A DNA stretch of 46,178 nucleotides. Origin: Thermoplasmata archaeon (GTDB taxonomy: Archaea > Thermoplasmatota > Thermoplasmata > Lutacidiplasmatales > UBA184). Each line of letters begins with the position of its first letter. Within the stretch, counting starts at the first letter, position 1. Both the position numbers and the translations under genes were made by a program. The notes beneath the pieces are model-generated. The model was not told the DNA's origin and made no database searches. It saw only the letters and a program-made list of their open reading frames with translations. The stretch is taken from the NCBI GenBank assembly GCA_030038655.1, contig JASHSP010000016.1:1-46178 (forward strand), given 5' to 3'. This document shows positions 27,237 to 37,900 of the stretch, in pieces.

Positions 27237-28046
27237 TCAGGTCGTCGGGACGTTGCGCTCGAGGAGGAACGACCCGAGAACCCCCACGTACAGGTCGGGA
27301 TGGGAAAGCTGCGGGAAGTGACCGACCTCGGGCAGGCGCAATCGGGTCGAGTTCCGCAGGAGCTCCGCGGTACGCTCGGTGGACCGTTGGAGAAACGGTG
27401 CGCTCCGATCCCCGAACGTGACCAGGACCGGGACCTCGATCGCCCCCAGGACCTCCGCGTCGGGCGACGCCAGCTCCGGGTCGTCGAGCTCCTCCGTCCA
27501 GCCTCCCGTGCTCTCCCCGAGGATCGATCGAGCGACCGGTGCCAGCTGCTCCCACTCGCTCACCCCCGACGAGAGGAGCCCAAGGAGCCGCACGATCCGT
27601 CGCGCGGGGCCCTCGGCGGGGGCGGTACGGGCCAGCTCCCGAATCGACCGGAAGGCCGGGTCCGAGTCCTCCCCCGGGCCGGTGCATACCGGTTCGTGGA
27701 CGGCAACGCTGCGGACGAGCTCGGGCCGATCGGCCGCCACGCGGAAGGCGACGGCCCCCCCGTAGTCGTGCGCGATGAGGTGAACCGGTCGAAAGTCGAT
27801 CTCCTCGAGCAGGGCGATCAGGTCGTCCGCATCGTCCCGGACCGGCCGACGGCGCGTCTCGCCCGAACTGCGGCCGTGGCCCCGCCGGTCGTACGCGAGG
27901 ACCTCCATCCCACTCGCCAGGCCGGGCAGCACCGCACCCCATCCACGACGGTCCGTCCACAGACCGTGGACGAGCACCGCGGGGTCCCCCGGCCCCCCGG
28001 CCCGCTCGTAGAACAATTCTGCGTGAGGGACCCGGGCAACGCTCAT
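27237..28046 (-). CDS. Alpha/beta-fold hydrolase
   Basis: VHGLWTDRRGWGAVLPGL; YDRRGHGRSSG; LIAHDYGGAVAFRVA; LPEVGHFPQLSHPD. Confidence 0.9.
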   Translation of the reverse strand: MSVARVPHAELFYERAGGPGDPAVLVHGLWTDRRGWGAVLPGLASGMEVLAYDRRGHGRSSGETRRRPVRDDADDLIALLEEIDFRPVHLIAHDYGGAVAFRVAADRPELVRSVAVHEPVCTGPGEDSDPAFRSIRELARTAPAEGPARRIVRLLGLLSSGVSEWEQLAPVARSILGESTGGWTEELDDPELASPDAEVLGAIEVPVLVTFGDRSAPFLQRSTERTAELLRNSTRLRLPEVGHFPQLSHPDLYVGVLGSFLLERNVPTT

Positions 28047-28266
28047 CGAAGGTGAGTGGCGACGCGGCGTTGGGCCGACCCGCCACACTCCCAGCGATCG
28101 GGCAGGGATAACCTACGGGGCGGGCCCCAGGGGGGGTCGCCCGGCGTCGTTCCGGCATCGCCCGCCGCCCGGGGGCCCGGTCCCGTTCGTCAATTCCGCT
28201 TGACTTCCCCGTGATGTACCGTCGGCCGGGCTCCCCATCGATCATCGTCCGGAGAACTTCGTCCTG

Positions 28267-28734
28267 ATGACGACGGCGATCGTGGTCTACGACCCGTGGT
28301 ACGGTTGTACCCAGGCGGCCGCGGAGGAGGTGGCGCGCGGGCTCTCGGAGGACTCTCGGGTCGTCACGGTGGTGGCGAACGTGAAGTCGGTGACCGTTCG
28401 CCAGGTCCTCGGGCACGAGATCATCGTGGTCGGTTCGCCCAACCACCGCGGCGGGCCGAGCCCTCGCATCCGCCGGCTCCTGGAGGCGATGCGGGCGGTC
28501 GACCTCCGGGGCCGCCGCTTCGTCTTCTTCGACATCTCGGTTGCGCCCAGCCACGGGCGGGCCGTCGGCCGGATGGAAGGGATCCTGCGACACGAGAATC
28601 CGTTCGTCTCCCCCTCGTTCATGGGTCTCTCGGTCATCGCGGCGCGCCCACGGGGCCCGATCCTTCCGGGCGAGTTATCGCGATGTCGGGAGCTCGGACG
28701 ATCCATCGGCAACCACCTCGCCCTCTCCGCCTGA
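28267..28734 (+). CDS. Flavodoxin-like protein
   Basis: AIVVYDPWYGCTQAAAEEVARGL; IIVVGSPNHRGGPSPRIRRLLEAM. Confidence 0.8.
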   Translation: MTTAIVVYDPWYGCTQAAAEEVARGLSEDSRVVTVVANVKSVTVRQVLGHEIIVVGSPNHRGGPSPRIRRLLEAMRAVDLRGRRFVFFDISVAPSHGRAVGRMEGILRHENPFVSPSFMGLSVIAARPRGPILPGELSRCRELGRSIGNHLALSA

Positions 28735-28841
28735 ACCGGGGCCCGCGCGCCCGCCCCCGCAACGCCCGGCGGGCCCACCGGCCGCGTACAATGCCGACGG
28801 CCGCGGCGAACCGTTAAAGTTCGGGGTCGGCTGGATTCGCC

Positions 28842-29612
28842 GTGGCGCCGAGTCGAACCGCGCCGGATTGGAAGCGATGGTTGGGGCGATGGGACGAGCA
28901 GCAGGAGTCGTTCAACCCGGACCGCGAGCGCCGGTTCGGCACGATGCTCGACCTCCTCGAAGCGGGGCTCGGCCGGCGATTCACGGTCCTGGACCTCGGG
29001 TCGGGTCCCGGTTCGCTGAGCCAGCGGATCCTGCATCGCTTTCCGGCGGCCCGGGCGGTCGCCGTGGACTACGACCCCGTCGTCCGGCGGATCGGGGAGG
29101 GGGCCCTCGGCACGCTCGGGGGCCGACTCACGTGGGTCGATGCGAAGCTCGGCCAACCCGGATGGAGCCGGTCGCTGCCCCGCCCGCGGTTCGATGCGGC
29201 GGTGAGCACGACCGCGTTGCACTGGTTGACCCCGGCCGATCTCGCGCGGCTTTACGGCGACCTGGGGCGCATTCTCCGTCCCGGCGGGATGTTCCTCAAC
29301 GGAGACTACCTTCCGTCCGGCCGCCGCGAGCCGCATCTGGACCGGCTCGAGCGCTCGGTCGTGAAGATCCGGTTCCCCCGGAAGCGCGCCGGCGCGGAAT
29401 GGGGTGCATGGGCCCGATGGTGGGACGACGCCCGTCGCGTTCCGGCGCTCCGGGCGGAGTTCCGGGAACACGACCGGCGGTCGGCAAGCCACCCGAAGCG
29501 AACCGACCTCACGCTCGACTACCACGTTCGTCGTCTGCGAGCCGCCGGTTTCCGAACGGTAGCCGTGGTGTGGCAGGACCTTGCGAACCGGGTCCTCTAC
29601 GCCCGCCGTTGA
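28842..29612 (+). CDS. Class I SAM-dependent methyltransferase
   Basis: FTVLDLGSGPGSLSQRIL; AVAVDYDPVVRRI; FDAAVSTTALHWLTP; TTAAAG box 28 nt upstream of GTG. Confidence 0.9.
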   Translation: MAPSRTAPDWKRWLGRWDEQQESFNPDRERRFGTMLDLLEAGLGRRFTVLDLGSGPGSLSQRILHRFPAARAVAVDYDPVVRRIGEGALGTLGGRLTWVDAKLGQPGWSRSLPRPRFDAAVSTTALHWLTPADLARLYGDLGRILRPGGMFLNGDYLPSGRREPHLDRLERSVVKIRFPRKRAGAEWGAWARWWDDARRVPALRAEFREHDRRSASHPKRTDLTLDYHVRRLRAAGFRTVAVVWQDLANRVLYARR

Positions 29613-29793
29613 GCCCGCCCCTGCATGCGTCCGCCCTCCTGCCGCGTGCCCCGGTCCGGGCGCGGACCCCGCGGGGTCTCGGCAGGACGTCGAGGGCCCG
29701 CGCCACCGGCGGGAGGCCGGTCGAGGGTCGCAATGCCCCGGGCCGGAACGTAACGCTTAGTAGCCCTTTCCGGGTGCTGGTGCCGGGCCAGCG

Positions 29794-30084
29794 ATGCCGT
29801 ACTACGCAGTCCTGGGAAGTTGGACGGAAGAGGGGATTCGGGCCGTGAAGCAGTCCCCGCAGCGGGGGGAGGCAATCCGCAAGGCGATCGAAACCGCCGG
29901 GGGCAAGGTCCACGCGTTCCTGAACACGATGGGCGCCTACGACGTAATCACCGTCGTCGAGCTGCCGTCGGACGAGGTCGCGAACCAGGTGCTCCTTCGG
30001 GCCGGGATGCAGGGGTTCGTACGCACCACGACCCTGAAGGGATGGACTCCCGCCGAGTTCGCCCAGCTCGTGCAGCGCCTGTGA
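29794..30084 (+). CDS. GYD domain protein
   Basis: MPYYAVLGSWTEEGIRAVKQSPQRGEAIRKAIETAGGKVHAFLNTMGAYDVITVVELPSDEVANQ. Confidence 0.87.
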   Translation: MPYYAVLGSWTEEGIRAVKQSPQRGEAIRKAIETAGGKVHAFLNTMGAYDVITVVELPSDEVANQVLLRAGMQGFVRTTTLKGWTPAEFAQLVQRL

Positions 30085-30121
30085 GCCGAGTCGATCGTTC
30101 CCGGGCGCGGGGCTCGCAGCG

Positions 30122-30412
30122 ATGAGCGCGATCTTCCAGCGACCGCTCTGCCAGATGGGAGCGGCTTACGACTTCGCCTTCCGGCCGGTCCTCGGGGACC
30201 CGGAATCCGGAAGCGGAGGTCCGTGCGACGACCGTCCGCGCCGGGTCGAGATGGTGGGCGCCGGCGCGGACCCGACCCGCCCGACGGCCGGCTGGCGGCC
30301 GTTCGAGCTGTGCCCGGAGCACGAGGCTCAGCTGCGCCGCGAGGACGCGCGCCTTCGGCGCCAGGGCCCCCCCTCACGCTTCCGGACCCCCGATTCGAAG
30401 GGCCCGGTGTAG
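30122..30412 (+). CDS. Hypothetical protein (96 aa)
   Basis: ORF between GYD and aldo/keto reductase genes; C-terminal LCPEHEAQLRREDARLRR. Confidence 0.45.
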   Translation: MSAIFQRPLCQMGAAYDFAFRPVLGDPESGSGGPCDDRPRRVEMVGAGADPTRPTAGWRPFELCPEHEAQLRREDARLRRQGPPSRFRTPDSKGPV

Positions 30413-30426
30413 GAGGGTCCCCCACC

Positions 30427-31284
30427 GTGCCCGGCCGACCGGAAAAGCTCCCCGACTCCCTCGGCGCGCGGGTGCGAACCAACCAAGGGCTCGAGATTCC
30501 GTGGGTCGGGCTGGGGGTCTTCCAGTCCCCGCCCGGGGCCCCGACTCGCGGCGCCGTGGCCTGCGCGCTCGAGACGGGGTACCGCCTGATCGACACCGCG
30601 GCCCTGTACGGCAACGAGGAGGATGTCGGGGTCGCCCTCCGGGCGAGCCCGGTGCCGCGTGACGAAGTGGTGGTCACCACGAAGCTCTGGCATTCCGAGC
30701 ACGGGTTCGAGCCCGCGCAGGCGGCGGCACGGAAGAGCCTCGAGCGACTCGGCCTGGACCGGATCGACCTCTACCTGATCCACTGGCCCCAGGCGAAATC
30801 GCCCGAGGATCGGCTGGGGTCCTGGCGAGCGCTCGAGAAGCTGCAGCGCGAAGGGGTATGCCGGTCGATCGGGGTGAGCAACTACACCGTACGGCATCTC
30901 GAGGAGCTGCGAACGGCGTCGGGCGTCGTCCCCGCCGTCAACCAGGTCGAGTTCCATCCGTTCGTCTACGACCCGGCCCTCCTGCGGTATTGCGACGAGC
31001 ACGGCATACGTCTCGAGGCGTGGTCCCCCCTCACCCGGGGGCGCCAGTTCGACCACCCCGAGCTCCGCGCGGTCGCGGCCGAGGTCCGCCGCTCGCCCGC
31101 GCAGGCACTGATCCGGTGGGGCCTGCAGCACGGGGTCATCGAACTCCCCAAATCGGTCCACGAGGACCGGATCCGCGAGAACGCCCGGGTGTTCGACTTC
31201 TCGCTCAGCGCCGGTCAGATGGGCCGCCTCGACCGGCTGGCGAACGGTACCCGGGTCGGATGGGACCCGCGCGAGATCCCTTGA
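30427..31284 (+). CDS. Aldo/keto reductase
   Basis: WVGLGVFQSPPG..RLIDTAALYGNEEDVG; DLYLIHWPQ; SIGVSNYTVRHLEEL; NQVEFHPF. Confidence 0.94.
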   Translation: MPGRPEKLPDSLGARVRTNQGLEIPWVGLGVFQSPPGAPTRGAVACALETGYRLIDTAALYGNEEDVGVALRASPVPRDEVVVTTKLWHSEHGFEPAQAAARKSLERLGLDRIDLYLIHWPQAKSPEDRLGSWRALEKLQREGVCRSIGVSNYTVRHLEELRTASGVVPAVNQVEFHPFVYDPALLRYCDEHGIRLEAWSPLTRGRQFDHPELRAVAAEVRRSPAQALIRWGLQHGVIELPKSVHEDRIRENARVFDFSLSAGQMGRLDRLANGTRVGWDPREIP

Positions 31285-31399
31285 TCCTGACGGCGAGCGG
31301 CCGACCGTTTTGGTTCCGGCGCACCCCGGTCCGGGGCTTCTCCGGGCGCGGGGCGAGTTGGAGTAATATACCCCATTCCTGTCGTAAACTCGATAGCTC

Positions 31400-31678
31400 A
31401 TGGTGACGGTCGAGGTCCAGCACGAGAAGTGCACAGGCTGCAGCCACTGTCGGGACGTTTGCCCCGTGACCGTGTTCGAGATGCAGCCGCGCGAGAACTG
31501 GCCGAACGTGGTCGACGACCCCGCGGTCGCCGCGAAGTTCCAGTTCCGTGTGGAGAAGTCTGCGGTGATCCACGGACCGGACTGCATCATGTGCGAGGCA
31601 TGCCTCTTCGAATGCGAGGGGGAGTGCATCACGATCGTCGACGACGAGGGCACGACCCACCAGTCGACGTACAAGTAG
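31400..31678 (+). CDS. 2[4Fe-4S] ferredoxin
   Basis: CTGCSHCRDVCP and CIMCEACLFEC; AT-rich TAATATAC box ~33 nt upstream. Confidence 0.9.
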   Translation: MVTVEVQHEKCTGCSHCRDVCPVTVFEMQPRENWPNVVDDPAVAAKFQFRVEKSAVIHGPDCIMCEACLFECEGECITIVDDEGTTHQSTYK

Positions 31679-31727
31679 GCCGGTACTTCGGACGGGGTCG
31701 GACCTCGCGGTCGAGGAGGAGGCGGGA

Positions 31728-32681
31728 ATGTCGGAGCCCGGCCCCCCGGTCGGCTTCGTCGGCACCGGTGCGATGGGCGCCCCGATCGCAGGGCGACTGC
31801 TCTCGGCGGGTCTTACCCTCATCGTACACAACCGCACTCGCGACCGCGCGGAACCGCTCCTCGGCGCGGGAGCCCGTTGGGCCGAGACCCCCCGGGAGCT
31901 GGGGCGGCTCGCGAGCGGCGGAACGATCTTCACGATGCTCTCGGACGCGCGGGCCGTCCGGGCCACCCTCTTCGGCCGGACGGGCGTCGAGAAGGGGGCC
32001 GGCGCCGGCACGACCGTCGTCGACCTGAGCACCGTGCTGCCGGACGACAGCCGGTCGTTCGCCGAACGGCTGGGTCGTCGCGGGATCCACTTCCTGGACG
32101 TGCCGGTCGGCGGGAGCACCGACGCCGCGGCCGAGGGCCGCCTCCTCGCGTACGCCGGCGGCTCGGAGGACGACCTGGCCCGCGTCCGCCCCTTGCTGGA
32201 CCGCTTCTCGCGTCGGGTCGAGTGGCTCGGTCCCGTCGGCTCCGGTGCGTCCATGAAGCTCGTCAACAACATGCTCTCCATCGGCCACGTGGCGCTCGCG
32301 GCGGAGGCTCTCACCCTCGCCGAGGCGTTCGGCTTGGGCCGGGAACGGTCGATCGCTCTCCTCCTCGACGGGGGCGGCGAGTCGAGGATGCTCAGTTCGA
32401 AGCAGGAGGCGTTCCTGCGGCAGGAGTACCCGGCGCGGTTCCGGCTGGCGCTGGCCCGAAAGGACCTGGGGCTCGTCGACCGGGCGGCCCGCGGCGCGGG
32501 CACCTCGGCGCGGATCACCCGGGAGGTTCGGCGCCTCTACGACGAGGCGATCGCCCAGGGCCAGGGCGAGCAGGACGTCGCCGCGGTGTTCGAGGGGGCG
32601 CTGGCACGCCGACGGGCCGCGCCCTCCCGCGCTCCGGCGAGCGACGGTCCTCCGCCCTCCGGGGCCTCCCCCCCCGGCTAG
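31728..32681 (+). CDS. 3-hydroxyisobutyrate dehydrogenase family NAD(P)-dependent oxidoreductase
   Basis: VGFVGTGAMGAPIAGRLLSAGLTLIVHNRT; FLDVPVGGSTDAAAEGRL; GSGASMKLVNNML. Confidence 0.93.
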   Translation: MSEPGPPVGFVGTGAMGAPIAGRLLSAGLTLIVHNRTRDRAEPLLGAGARWAETPRELGRLASGGTIFTMLSDARAVRATLFGRTGVEKGAGAGTTVVDLSTVLPDDSRSFAERLGRRGIHFLDVPVGGSTDAAAEGRLLAYAGGSEDDLARVRPLLDRFSRRVEWLGPVGSGASMKLVNNMLSIGHVALAAEALTLAEAFGLGRERSIALLLDGGGESRMLSSKQEAFLRQEYPARFRLALARKDLGLVDRAARGAGTSARITREVRRLYDEAIAQGQGEQDVAAVFEGALARRRAAPSRAPASDGPPPSGASPPG

Positions 32682-33661
32682 ATCGCGCGCTCCTTGGGTC
32701 GGTAGAACGCGCGGTGGACCTCGGCGGGCCCCCCGTCCGGCGGGAAGCGGACCCGCACCCCCGGGGAGCGCCCGAACATCGTGAACTCGAGCGAATACCA
32801 CACGGCGGTCCAGCCGCCGGTCGGCTCCTCGAATGCTTCGCCGAAGTGGTACGTCGACTCCAGCACCGCGCTCGCCTTCCGCGCCAGCGGGTACGCCCAC
32901 TCGAGCGCCTGGTCGCCGGACCTCGGCGCCCCCGGGTGCGGCGTCGGCTCGAGGTCGGCCTCCGCGCGGAACGGCCCCGCGACGATCCCGCGGCCGAAGA
33001 CGTACCGCGCCCAGGTCGTACGCTGCCGGCCCGCCGCGGACCGCTCCGACAGGACGAGCCAGACGAACGGGTTGCCCGTGGGAACGACCGAGTCGAAGTC
33101 GCCGAGGGACTTCAGGCGCCGGCCGATGACGATCCGGCCGGCGAGCCGGATCGCGAAGTAGGCGCCGTAGAACACCATCAGGACGTAGACGGTCAGCAGG
33201 TAGATCGAGAACGCGACGTGGTTGCGCTCGACCCCGAGCAGCAGATAGAACGAGGCCACGGAGACCGCGAGGGTGAGGAAGTTGATCGCGCGATCCGCGT
33301 CCAGCTCGAGCTTCTTATCGGAGAACGGGAGGAGCGGCGGGACCGAGAAGTGCGTGAACCCGTCCTGGAGGATGTGGCAGACCCCCCCGACCTCCATCAC
33401 GAGGAAGTAGACGAGCGGGGAACCGGGAGCGAGGAGCGGCGCGATCAGCGCTCCCGCGACCGCGACCAGGCTGACCCCGAACAGCGAATGCGTGATCCCG
33501 TGGTGCCGGAGGATCGGGAACCGGCGCGCGAGCGGGAAGAACAGCGCGTCCGCGTCCGGCAACCCGCCCGCGAGGGCGCCCGCCGCGAGGTACGACGGGT
33601 TGAACCCGACGATCCCGAAGGTGACGAGGTACGCGACCAGGACGTGCGTGAAGAGGTCCAC
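32678..33661 (-). CDS. YdjM/DUF457-like membrane-bound putative metal-dependent hydrolase
   Basis: MDLFTHVLVAYL..GALAGGLPDADALFF..RHHGITHSLFG..HILQDGFTHFS; His/Asp motifs and TM helices. Confidence 0.78.
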   Translation of the reverse strand: MDLFTHVLVAYLVTFGIVGFNPSYLAAGALAGGLPDADALFFPLARRFPILRHHGITHSLFGVSLVAVAGALIAPLLAPGSPLVYFLVMEVGGVCHILQDGFTHFSVPPLLPFSDKKLELDADRAINFLTLAVSVASFYLLLGVERNHVAFSIYLLTVYVLMVFYGAYFAIRLAGRIVIGRRLKSLGDFDSVVPTGNPFVWLVLSERSAAGRQRTTWARYVFGRGIVAGPFRAEADLEPTPHPGAPRSGDQALEWAYPLARKASAVLESTYHFGEAFEEPTGGWTAVWYSLEFTMFGRSPGVRVRFPPDGGPAEVHRAFYRPKERAI

Positions 33662-33679
33662 GGGCCCGCACCCGAGGGC

Positions 33680-33946
33680 CTACAGGAGACCCTCTTCCAT
33701 GACCTCGACCGACTCGACGCCCGGGACCTTCGCGAGGGCGTGCTCGAGCGAGTCGAGGACCCCGCCGGTGTCGTCCATCACCGCCGAGACCAGGAGCGAT
33801 TTCAGGCCGTAGGCGATGTCCTTCACCTGCATCCCCCGGATCTGGACGCCCGCGGGGACCGACTCCTTCACGGCGTTCGCGACGGCCTTGAGGTCGGTGT
33901 CCACACCGTGCGGCATCAAGCGGAGCAGGACCGCGACCGAACCCAT
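33680..33946 (-). CDS. Translation elongation factor aEF-1 beta
   Basis: MGSVAVLLRLMPHGVDTDLKAVANAVKESVP..IAYGLKSLLVSAVMDDTGGVLDSLEHALAKVPGVESVEV. Confidence 0.93.
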   Translation of the reverse strand: MGSVAVLLRLMPHGVDTDLKAVANAVKESVPAGVQIRGMQVKDIAYGLKSLLVSAVMDDTGGVLDSLEHALAKVPGVESVEVMEEGLL

Positions 33947-33956
33947 CGTGGCGTTC

Positions 33957-34127
33957 CTACGGACCTTCGAACCCGCACTTCGGGCAGCGGTACATCACGC
34001 TCTGGTCGCGGCAGCGGGCACACCGTCCGACGGTCGTCTCGCCGCAGCTCGGGCACGGGAACGACGTCGCGCCCGGTGCCGGGATCGCGTTGCCGCACGA
34101 GGTGCACTTGAGCTCGGGTCGGGCCAT
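33957..34127 (-). CDS. Zn-ribbon mini-protein, HVO_2753/RNA-binding type (56 aa)
   Basis: [56 protein letters not shown]; four CxxC knuckles; directly upstream of aEF-1 beta; missing from the ORF track. Confidence 0.85.
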   Translation of the reverse strand: MARPELKCTSCGNAIPAPGATSFPCPSCGETTVGRCARCRDQSVMYRCPKCGFEGP

Positions 34128-34158
34128 CATGCTGGGTTGTCCGCTCCGACCGGGCGCG

Positions 34159-34989
34159 TCACCGCCGCGTTGCGCCTCGCCGGCGCGCGGCCACCCGGGT
34201 TGCCAATATAAAGAGTGTCCCCGCGAACGCCACGATGCCGAGGACGACCCAGACCGTATCGTTGGGCGGCGGTCCCGTGACGTAGAACGTGGTCGAGTAG
34301 ACCGTCTGTCCGTTCGCGAAGAGGACCAGTCCGTGCTCGTTCGCCACGGAGAGGGTGAACGTGTGGTAGCCGGCGGAGAGCCCCGTGGTCGCGTAGTCGT
34401 ACGTCAGGTTGTACGACTCGTTCGCCTTCAGGGTCGGCACTTTCACCGTGCCGACGGGGGACCCGTCAAGGTCGACGATCAGGGTGAACGGGAGGACGGT
34501 CACGGTCGGTCCCGCGACGAGCGTCGCCCAGAGGACGTACGGGTGCACGACCTGGACGACGTACGTGAGCGTGGTCGTGACGTTCGCGCTCCCGAAGCTC
34601 GAGGTGATCCGGACGACGAGCGTCACCGGCTGGGTCCGGTTCGTGACGGTGAGCGTGGTCGTCCCCGGCGCCGCGCTCGTGATCTGGCCGGTCGCCGGCG
34701 AGACGGTGACGTTGGTCGTGTTGGACGCCGTCACGGTCACGTTCCACGCCAGCGTTCCGACGATCGTCCCGTTGGGGGCGACCGCGGGGCCACCGGTCGC
34801 GTTGATGTAGTAGACGCCCGACTCGTTCACCCCGAGCGCGGCCGGGCCCGAGATGTTGCCGGTCACGGGGGACGAGGCGGCGGGGGCCATCGGCACGGCC
34901 AGTGCGCCGGGGGCGGTCCCGAGGACGAGTCCGAGGCCGGCGGCCACGAGCAGGAGCGCGAGGGCGGCGGATCGGAAGCCCGGCCTCAT
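34159..34989 (-). CDS. Secreted, C-terminally membrane-anchored protein with many N-x-S/T sequons (276 aa)
   Basis: [31 protein letters not shown] signal peptide; NITGP/NESGV/NATGG/NTTNVT sequons; C-term TFYVTGP-TM-RRR; overlaps aglB stop. Confidence 0.82.
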   Translation of the reverse strand: MRPGFRSAALALLLVAAGLGLVLGTAPGALAVPMAPAASSPVTGNISGPAALGVNESGVYYINATGGPAVAPNGTIVGTLAWNVTVTASNTTNVTVSPATGQITSAAPGTTTLTVTNRTQPVTLVVRITSSFGSANVTTTLTYVVQVVHPYVLWATLVAGPTVTVLPFTLIVDLDGSPVGTVKVPTLKANESYNLTYDYATTGLSAGYHTFTLSVANEHGLVLFANGQTVYSTTFYVTGPPPNDTVWVVLGIVAFAGTLFILATRVAARRRGATRR

Positions 34990-37900
34990 CGACGCACCCA
35001 CTTCCGGGTCCGCCACCACCGGTAGCCGAGCACGATGCTCGCAAGCGCGATCGCCGGCACGAAGGCGAGGATTGCGATCAGCGCCTCGGGAAGCACGTTG
35101 GGCGCCGGGCCGACCGCCGGGCCCGTCACGTAGAACGTCGAGCTCTTCCCCGGATGGAGGGCCGCGACCGGGACGCGGATCGTGGCGCTCGCGGTCGAGC
35201 CGGTGATGTTCGTGACCGTCGCCGAGACCGTGACCGACCCCGGCGGAACGAACACCGTCTGGGAGGTCGTGAGGTTGATGGCGAACGTCTCGTTCGCGCC
35301 GCCCTCCAGCGTCACCGGCGACGACGTGAGCGTCCCGTTCTGGGTCAACGCGGTCGTCCATCCCAGCGAGTTGAGGGCCCGTTCGTTCACGACCGCGATG
35401 GCGATCTGCTCCGGCGTGTTACCGCGGTTGACCAGGTAGAACGGTACCACGGCCGCCGAAGCCCCCACCTGCACCGGGTCGGTGGGCGTCGGACCGATGC
35501 CGACACCGTAGAACGGCAGCACGTGGACGGTCGGGGCGGGCGTGACCTGCCCGACCGTCGTACCGTTCGTCGTCTGGAAGGAGATCGCGACGGGCGCGTG
35601 GTTGGTCACGGTCCCGGCCGGGACGCCGATGCGGGCCTCGCCCGAGACCGCCGCCCCCCCCGGCTCCAGCGTCACGTTGCCGATCGTGAAGGTGAAGTTC
35701 CAGAACGCCGGGGAGCCGACCGGATGGACGGTGATTGGGACGTTTCCGGTGTCCCGGACGCTGAACGCGAACGTCGCCGCCCCCCCCGCCGAGACCGTGG
35801 CGGAGGTCGAACCGGAGAGCACCGCGGTCGCGGTGGTCTCGACCGGGACGGCCAGCGCGAGGGTCGCGCCGACGTTCCCGGATCGGATGACGACCGTCGC
35901 GTTGGCGGTCGCGTTACCGGCGAAGCCGTGGAGCGTCCCCGGAGCCGTGGCGAGGACCGAGTAGGTCCCGATCGGGAGCGCCAGGTCGAGTGTGGTACCC
36001 ATCGCCACGTCGGGGAAGAGGGTCATGTCGCCGTAGGCGTCCTTCACGGTGACCGCGGCCGCGTTGACGGTCTGGGAGGGAGCGCTCGACGCGACCACGG
36101 AGATCGCCGCGTTCCAGGTGGGGAACAGCGTGATCGTGATGCTGCGAGCGTTGGGCTGCACGAGGGCCCGCCCGAAGGCGGCGTAAGCGCTGCCCGAGGA
36201 AGCGACCGCGTAGACGCGGTACGTCCCCGTCGGCAGCAGGGCGGCGAACGTCCCGTTCGTCGCGTTCAGGGTCGTGACGGAGGTCGAGGGGTAGGGGCCG
36301 ACGAGCCGCAACGTGCCGGGGACCGTGCCGCCGCCCGCGGAACGCACGAGGCTCCCGTTGAACCACGCGGGCAGGACCGTGCCGACGAGGGCGACCGAGC
36401 ACGCCGAGTCGGACGCGCTGACGGCGCACGAGGTGTCCGGGGCGGTCGCCCAGGTCTCCTCGATGCTCCCGTTGGGGCCGGAGGTGGCGACGGTCGTGTT
36501 GACCTCGACGGAGTACGTGCCGTTCGGTGGCAGGACGGCCGAAAAGCTACCGGCACTCGCCGGCGTCACGATCGTGGTACCGCTCCCGCCCACGAGAGTG
36601 ACCGGGGTGGTGAGTTTCAGCGTCGTGCCGTTCGGTGCGACGAGGGTCCCGGATAGCGTCACCGCAGCGTGGTTGAGCACGAGCGTCGGCGCAATGGCGC
36701 CGTCTTCCGCGACGTTGACGTACGTCACGTTCGCGTAACGGAGCCCGGCGGTTGCGTTGGTGCCGTTCACGTGGGCCGTGTAGTTGCCGGCCGCGATGCG
36801 GAATCCGGTCAAGAAGGCAGTCCCGTTGGCGCTGACGGTCAGGGCCGGCGACGCGAAGGAGACCGTCACGTTCGCGGGAACGATCTTCTTCGGCAGGGTC
36901 AGCGAGCCCTTCGCCTTCACCTCCGGAAGCACGCTGATCGTGAAGTGCGCGGAGGCCGCCCCGAACGCCACGGTCGCGTTCACGGCCGCCGGGGAACGGT
37001 AGACGACCGAGCCGTTCGCCCCGGCCGCGGTCACCGCGTACCGTCCGGCCGGGAGAGTCAGCGTGAAGCTCGGCCCCCCGACTACCGATCGGGTGACGGC
37101 GGTCGGGGTCTCGCCGGTCAGGTTGACGGTGACGGGAGTCCCCGTGGGCACGCCGACGACGGACAGGGTCACGGGGACGCCCTGGACCGGCAGGTAGAGC
37201 CGCGTCAGGTTCTGCAGGCTGCCGGGCGTGAGGCCGCAGCGCGTGACCGACTCGTAGCCGGGCGCGGACGCGGCGACGCAGTAGCCACCGGCGGAGAACG
37301 GGATGCTGGACGGCAGGTTGAACCCGACCGCGGACGATGCGGAAGCGAGCGCCCGCACGCCCGGGCCGGACGGTCCGGCCGTGACCGACACGCTCGCCCC
37401 GGCGGCGGCGAAGAAGCCGGTCGACCCGTTCGTCCCGACGGTGAACTGGGGGGTGATCGCGGTCGACGTGTCGAGGTCGAGCGTGGTCGCGTTGGCGATC
37501 GTGGTCGAGCCGAGGGCGGCGAAGCTCTCGGTGGAGCTCGAGCTCAGGCCCTGCAGCGCGAGCACGGAGTACGCGCCGGCCGGGAGGTACATCCCGTACG
37601 ACCCCGTGGTGTTGGCCCACGCGACGAGCTCGCCGCTGCCCGAGCTCGGGTAGGCGATCACGGCGGTCTCGAGGAGCGATTCGCCCGCGACCGGCGGGGC
37701 TTCGCCGGCGAGGCGGTAGGCCGGCGTGAGGTTCAGCAGCAGCGTGGGGCTGGTCGTCCCCCCGGTGACGGTCACGGTCCCCAGCGCGGCCGAGAGCGAG
37801 CTCCCCGCGTACCCGAGAGCGTAGACCGAGTAGCTCCCCGCCCGGAGGGACATCTGGGCGTATCCGGCGGAGTTGGTCATCACAACCGACGTGTCGCCCG

